A stretch of 7,264 nt of DNA, taken from assembly GCA_047974325.1 (NCBI GenBank), contig JBKECE010000309.1, positions 1-7,264 on the forward strand, written 5' to 3'. Below the pieces are notes generated by a model. It saw only the letters and a program-made list of their open reading frames with translations, was not told the DNA's origin and ran no database searches. Every line of letters starts with the position of its first letter. Positions within the stretch are counted from its first letter, which is position 1. This document shows, one piece after another, positions 6,322 through 7,264 of this stretch. The position numbers and the translations under genes are program-made. The DNA comes from QVMP01 sp047974325 (GTDB taxonomy: Bacteria > Bacteroidota > Bacteroidia > Bacteroidales > Dysgonomonadaceae).

Positions 6322-6415
6322 ATACAATTTTGAAGCAAATCACAATAAGGAGTATTCCGTTGTGAAAACATGTAGAAGGGGGGTAAATCGTTAGATTTAT
6401 ACCTCGTTCTTTTTT
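6322..6415 (+). ncRNA. tracrRNA
   Basis: Bases 6322-6345 (ATACAATTTTGAAG, then CAAATCACAA) are complementary to CRISPR repeat positions 2-26, with a single repeat T left unpaired as a small bulge. Next comes the nexus AAGGAGTATTCCG at 6347-6359, which can form GGA/TCC around a GTAT loop and closely resembles the UAAGG...UCCGUU element of other tracrRNAs, including that of S. pyogenes. A terminator-like hairpin with a T-run ends the RNA at about 6415, giving roughly 92 nt. It would pair with each crRNA, allow processing where a suitable RNase acts, and hold the duplex in Cas9. It lies upstream of and divergent from cas9, sharing a 107-nt intergenic region with it. Exact ends are inferred. Confidence 0.92.
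6380..6415 (+). terminator. tracrRNA 3' hairpin and terminator
   Basis: TAAATC (6384-6389), loop GTTA and GATTTA (6394-6399) form a perfect 6-bp stem. It extends through GG/CC with a two-base TA bulge, and the outer base pair joins 6380 to 6405. It is followed by TTCTTTTTT at 6407-6415. The position fits the end of a tracrRNA of usual length. Confidence 0.7.
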
Positions 6416-6501
6416 ATAAGACTTCTCCTTTGTTTTATGATCTCATTTCATAAATGTCCGGACAAATTTGACGAAGAACCAATAACACTACTATATAAAA
6501 A
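6416..6501. other. Intergenic segment with two adjacent inverted repeats, no gene seen
   Basis: A perfect 7-bp inverted repeat, TTTATGA (6434-6440) and TCATAAA (6448-6454), is followed directly by a 10-bp palindrome TGTCCGGACA at 6455-6464. No open reading frame with a credible start is seen on either strand. These could be an operator, a fold of an extended tracrRNA, or chance; no function is assigned. Confidence 0.4.
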
Positions 6502-6531
6502 CCCCCGTCCGTTGCGAAAAGTGGACGGGGG
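6502..6531 (-). terminator. Strong intrinsic terminator for minus-strand transcription
   Basis: CCCCCGTCC (6502-6510) and GGACGGGGG (6523-6531) form a perfect 9-bp GC-rich stem with a 12-nt loop. On the minus strand it is followed by TTTTTATATAG, a good terminator tail; on the + strand no T-run follows. It would stop transcripts arriving from the primase-like gene before they run into the tracrRNA and cas promoters. Confidence 0.75.
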
Positions 6532-6583
6532 TAAGAAATAGATAACCTAAACCAAATAAATCAATCAACGTAAAAATGTATTT

Positions 6584-6649
6584 AAGGCGACTGGTCGGGG
6601 TGTTGTAATTTCTGACATGGTTAGATTTTATCCGACCGGTGCCTTTTTT
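6584..6649 (+). terminator. Terminator-like hairpin with T-run on the + strand, overlapping the primase stop
   Basis: Arms at 6584-6598 (AAGGC, GA, CTGGTCGG) and 6632-6645 (CCGACCGG, T, GCCTT) give 13 pairs around a 33-nt loop, followed by TTTTTT at 6644-6649. One pair is G-U only in + strand RNA (A-C on minus), which favours + strand use. The T-run includes part of the primase TAA stop (6648-6650). No clear + strand gene lies upstream other than the tracrRNA. Confidence 0.5.
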
Positions 6650-7264
6650 ATTTATACCAGACTACGGGTCTGTTTAGTTGTTTACTTACTTCGGAGAGTT
6701 GGGAGCGGAGCTTCATCAACTCGGTGTTGATCTGCATTCGTTCAGGTCCCTGACCGAACAGGAAGCGTTTGCTTCCCAGCTTTCGCATTTGGTGTTGCAG
6801 TTCCTGCTCCCGTGCCATCAGCCTTGGGCGATCGCTTTGCAATACAGCGTCACTGCTGTTTCCTGATTGTCTTTCCGTTCCATTTATATCTAAACTGTCA
6901 GCCTCCAGATAGTGACCTTCTATATTCGTTGCTTCCCCATTCATCTGGATTACTTCTTGGTTTCCGGTTCCTTCTATCCCTAATGCTTCACCATTTTTAT
7001 TTGACAGGGTAGAGGATGTAAGCGCTTGCAGGTGTCCGGTAAGTTGGGATTCTGCAACTATGGTGCGGAAGGCTCGTTTTCCCAGGCGGCGGAAGAGGGA
7101 GTCGGGGTCTTCGCCGGGTGGGAGAAGTAACTCGCTGGTCTGCATGCCGTGGCGATGGAGTACGGCGATGGCTGCGGCTGCTATCTCGCGTCCGCGGTCG
7201 TCGGCATCCATCAGTACGGCTACGCGTTTGGTGTAGCGCTTCAGCAGTTCGGCATGGTCGTCGG
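6648..7264 (-). CDS. Toprim/DnaG-like primase, C-terminal part (N-terminus outside window)
   Basis: The frame is open to the right edge, adding DDHAELLKRYTKRVAVL before the internal Met at 7211, so that Met is not the start. VAVLMDADDRGREIAAAAI is a Toprim DxD motif (DADDRG, compare DGDxAG of DnaG), followed by HGMQTSELLLPPGEDPDSLFRRLG, the conserved LPxGxDPDxxxR segment of DnaG-type primases. About 205 residues are visible. After the Toprim segment come a low-complexity linker with repeated NGEA units and a charged, probably coiled-coil C-terminus (AREQELQHQMRKLG, MKLRSQLSEVSKQL). Known role of the family: synthesis of RNA primers for replication. Whether this is the chromosomal dnaG or a primase of a mobile element cannot be settled; the RGREIAAAAIAVLHRHGM wording reminded me more of element-borne forms. 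GC content is clearly higher in the Toprim part than in the linker. Confidence 0.7.
   Translation of the reverse strand, partial: DDHAELLKRYTKRVAVLMDADDRGREIAAAAIAVLHRHGMQTSELLLPPGEDPDSLFRRLGKRAFRTIVAESQLTGHLQALTSSTLSNKNGEALGIEGTGNQEVIQMNGEATNIEGHYLEADSLDINGTERQSGNSSDAVLQSDRPRLMAREQELQHQMRKLGSKRFLFGQGPERMQINTELMKLRSQLSEVSKQLNRPVVWYK
6873..6995 (-). repeat. Degenerate coding repeats in the primase linker
   Basis: Three units begin NGEALGIEG (NGEA at 6984-6995), NGEATNIEG (6930-6941) and NGTERQSG (6873-6884), spaced 18 and 19 codons apart. The first two share NGEA..IEG; the third is weaker. They lie between the Toprim domain and the C-terminal helices and suggest a linker that has grown by duplication. 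Confidence 0.45.

Noticed and set aside
6566..6618. Minus-strand 17-codon peptide MSEITTPRPVALNTFLR after the primase
   Set aside because: Very short, no ribosome binding site or promoter, and it lies in the hairpin loop and arm; probably chance.
6678..7012. Two + strand frames of 62 and 66 residues opposite the primase
   Set aside because: Shadows of the minus-strand primase frame, with no start signals or homology seen.

Overview
The window holds a complete type II-C CRISPR-Cas locus, very likely from a gut-type Bacteroidales (Bacteroidota). Four things point there: a 47-bp repeat with 30-bp spacers, a repeat start (GTTGTGATTTGC) of the kind seen in Bacteroides type II-C arrays, no Shine-Dalgarno sequence before cas9, and TAnnTTTG-type -7 boxes. 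The species cannot be named from the sequence.

Layout, left to right. Positions 1-655 are decayed accessory DNA: the C-terminus of a HipB-like antitoxin, a hipA toxin gene reduced to its two ends, and a frameshifted C-terminal remnant of a COG2865-type (AlbA_2) ATP-binding regulator. From 685 to 1425 lies a CRISPR array of 10 repeats and 9 spacers, read as crRNA on the + strand. A stem-loop terminator at 1496-1531 separates it from the convergent operon cas9-cas1-cas2 (minus strand, 6214 to 1537), whose genes overlap by 4 nt at each junction. There is no csn2 or cas4, hence subtype II-C. Divergent from cas9, on the + strand at about 6322-6415, is a tracrRNA whose anti-repeat complements repeat positions 2-26 and whose nexus resembles that of other Cas9 systems. 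Positions 6416-6647 hold only hairpins and palindromes. From 6648 to the right edge is the C-terminal part of a Toprim/DnaG-like primase on the minus strand.

How it works together: Cas1 and Cas2 add spacers, each crRNA pairs with the tracrRNA, and Cas9 (all RuvC and HNH catalytic residues visible) uses the duplex to cut DNA. The most interesting signal is regulatory. Every repeat carries a Bacteroidota-type promoter (GTTG, 19 bp, TATCTTTG), so each spacer may have its own start site. The tracrRNA promoter (ATTG, 19 bp, TATTTTTG) has the same geometry and matches, in both boxes, the variant promoter in the first repeat. Other points worth checking are a repeat-like 10-mer upstream of the tracrRNA that is complementary to its anti-repeat, a GTTGTG repeat mimic inside the tracrRNA, and an inverted half-repeat just past the last repeat.
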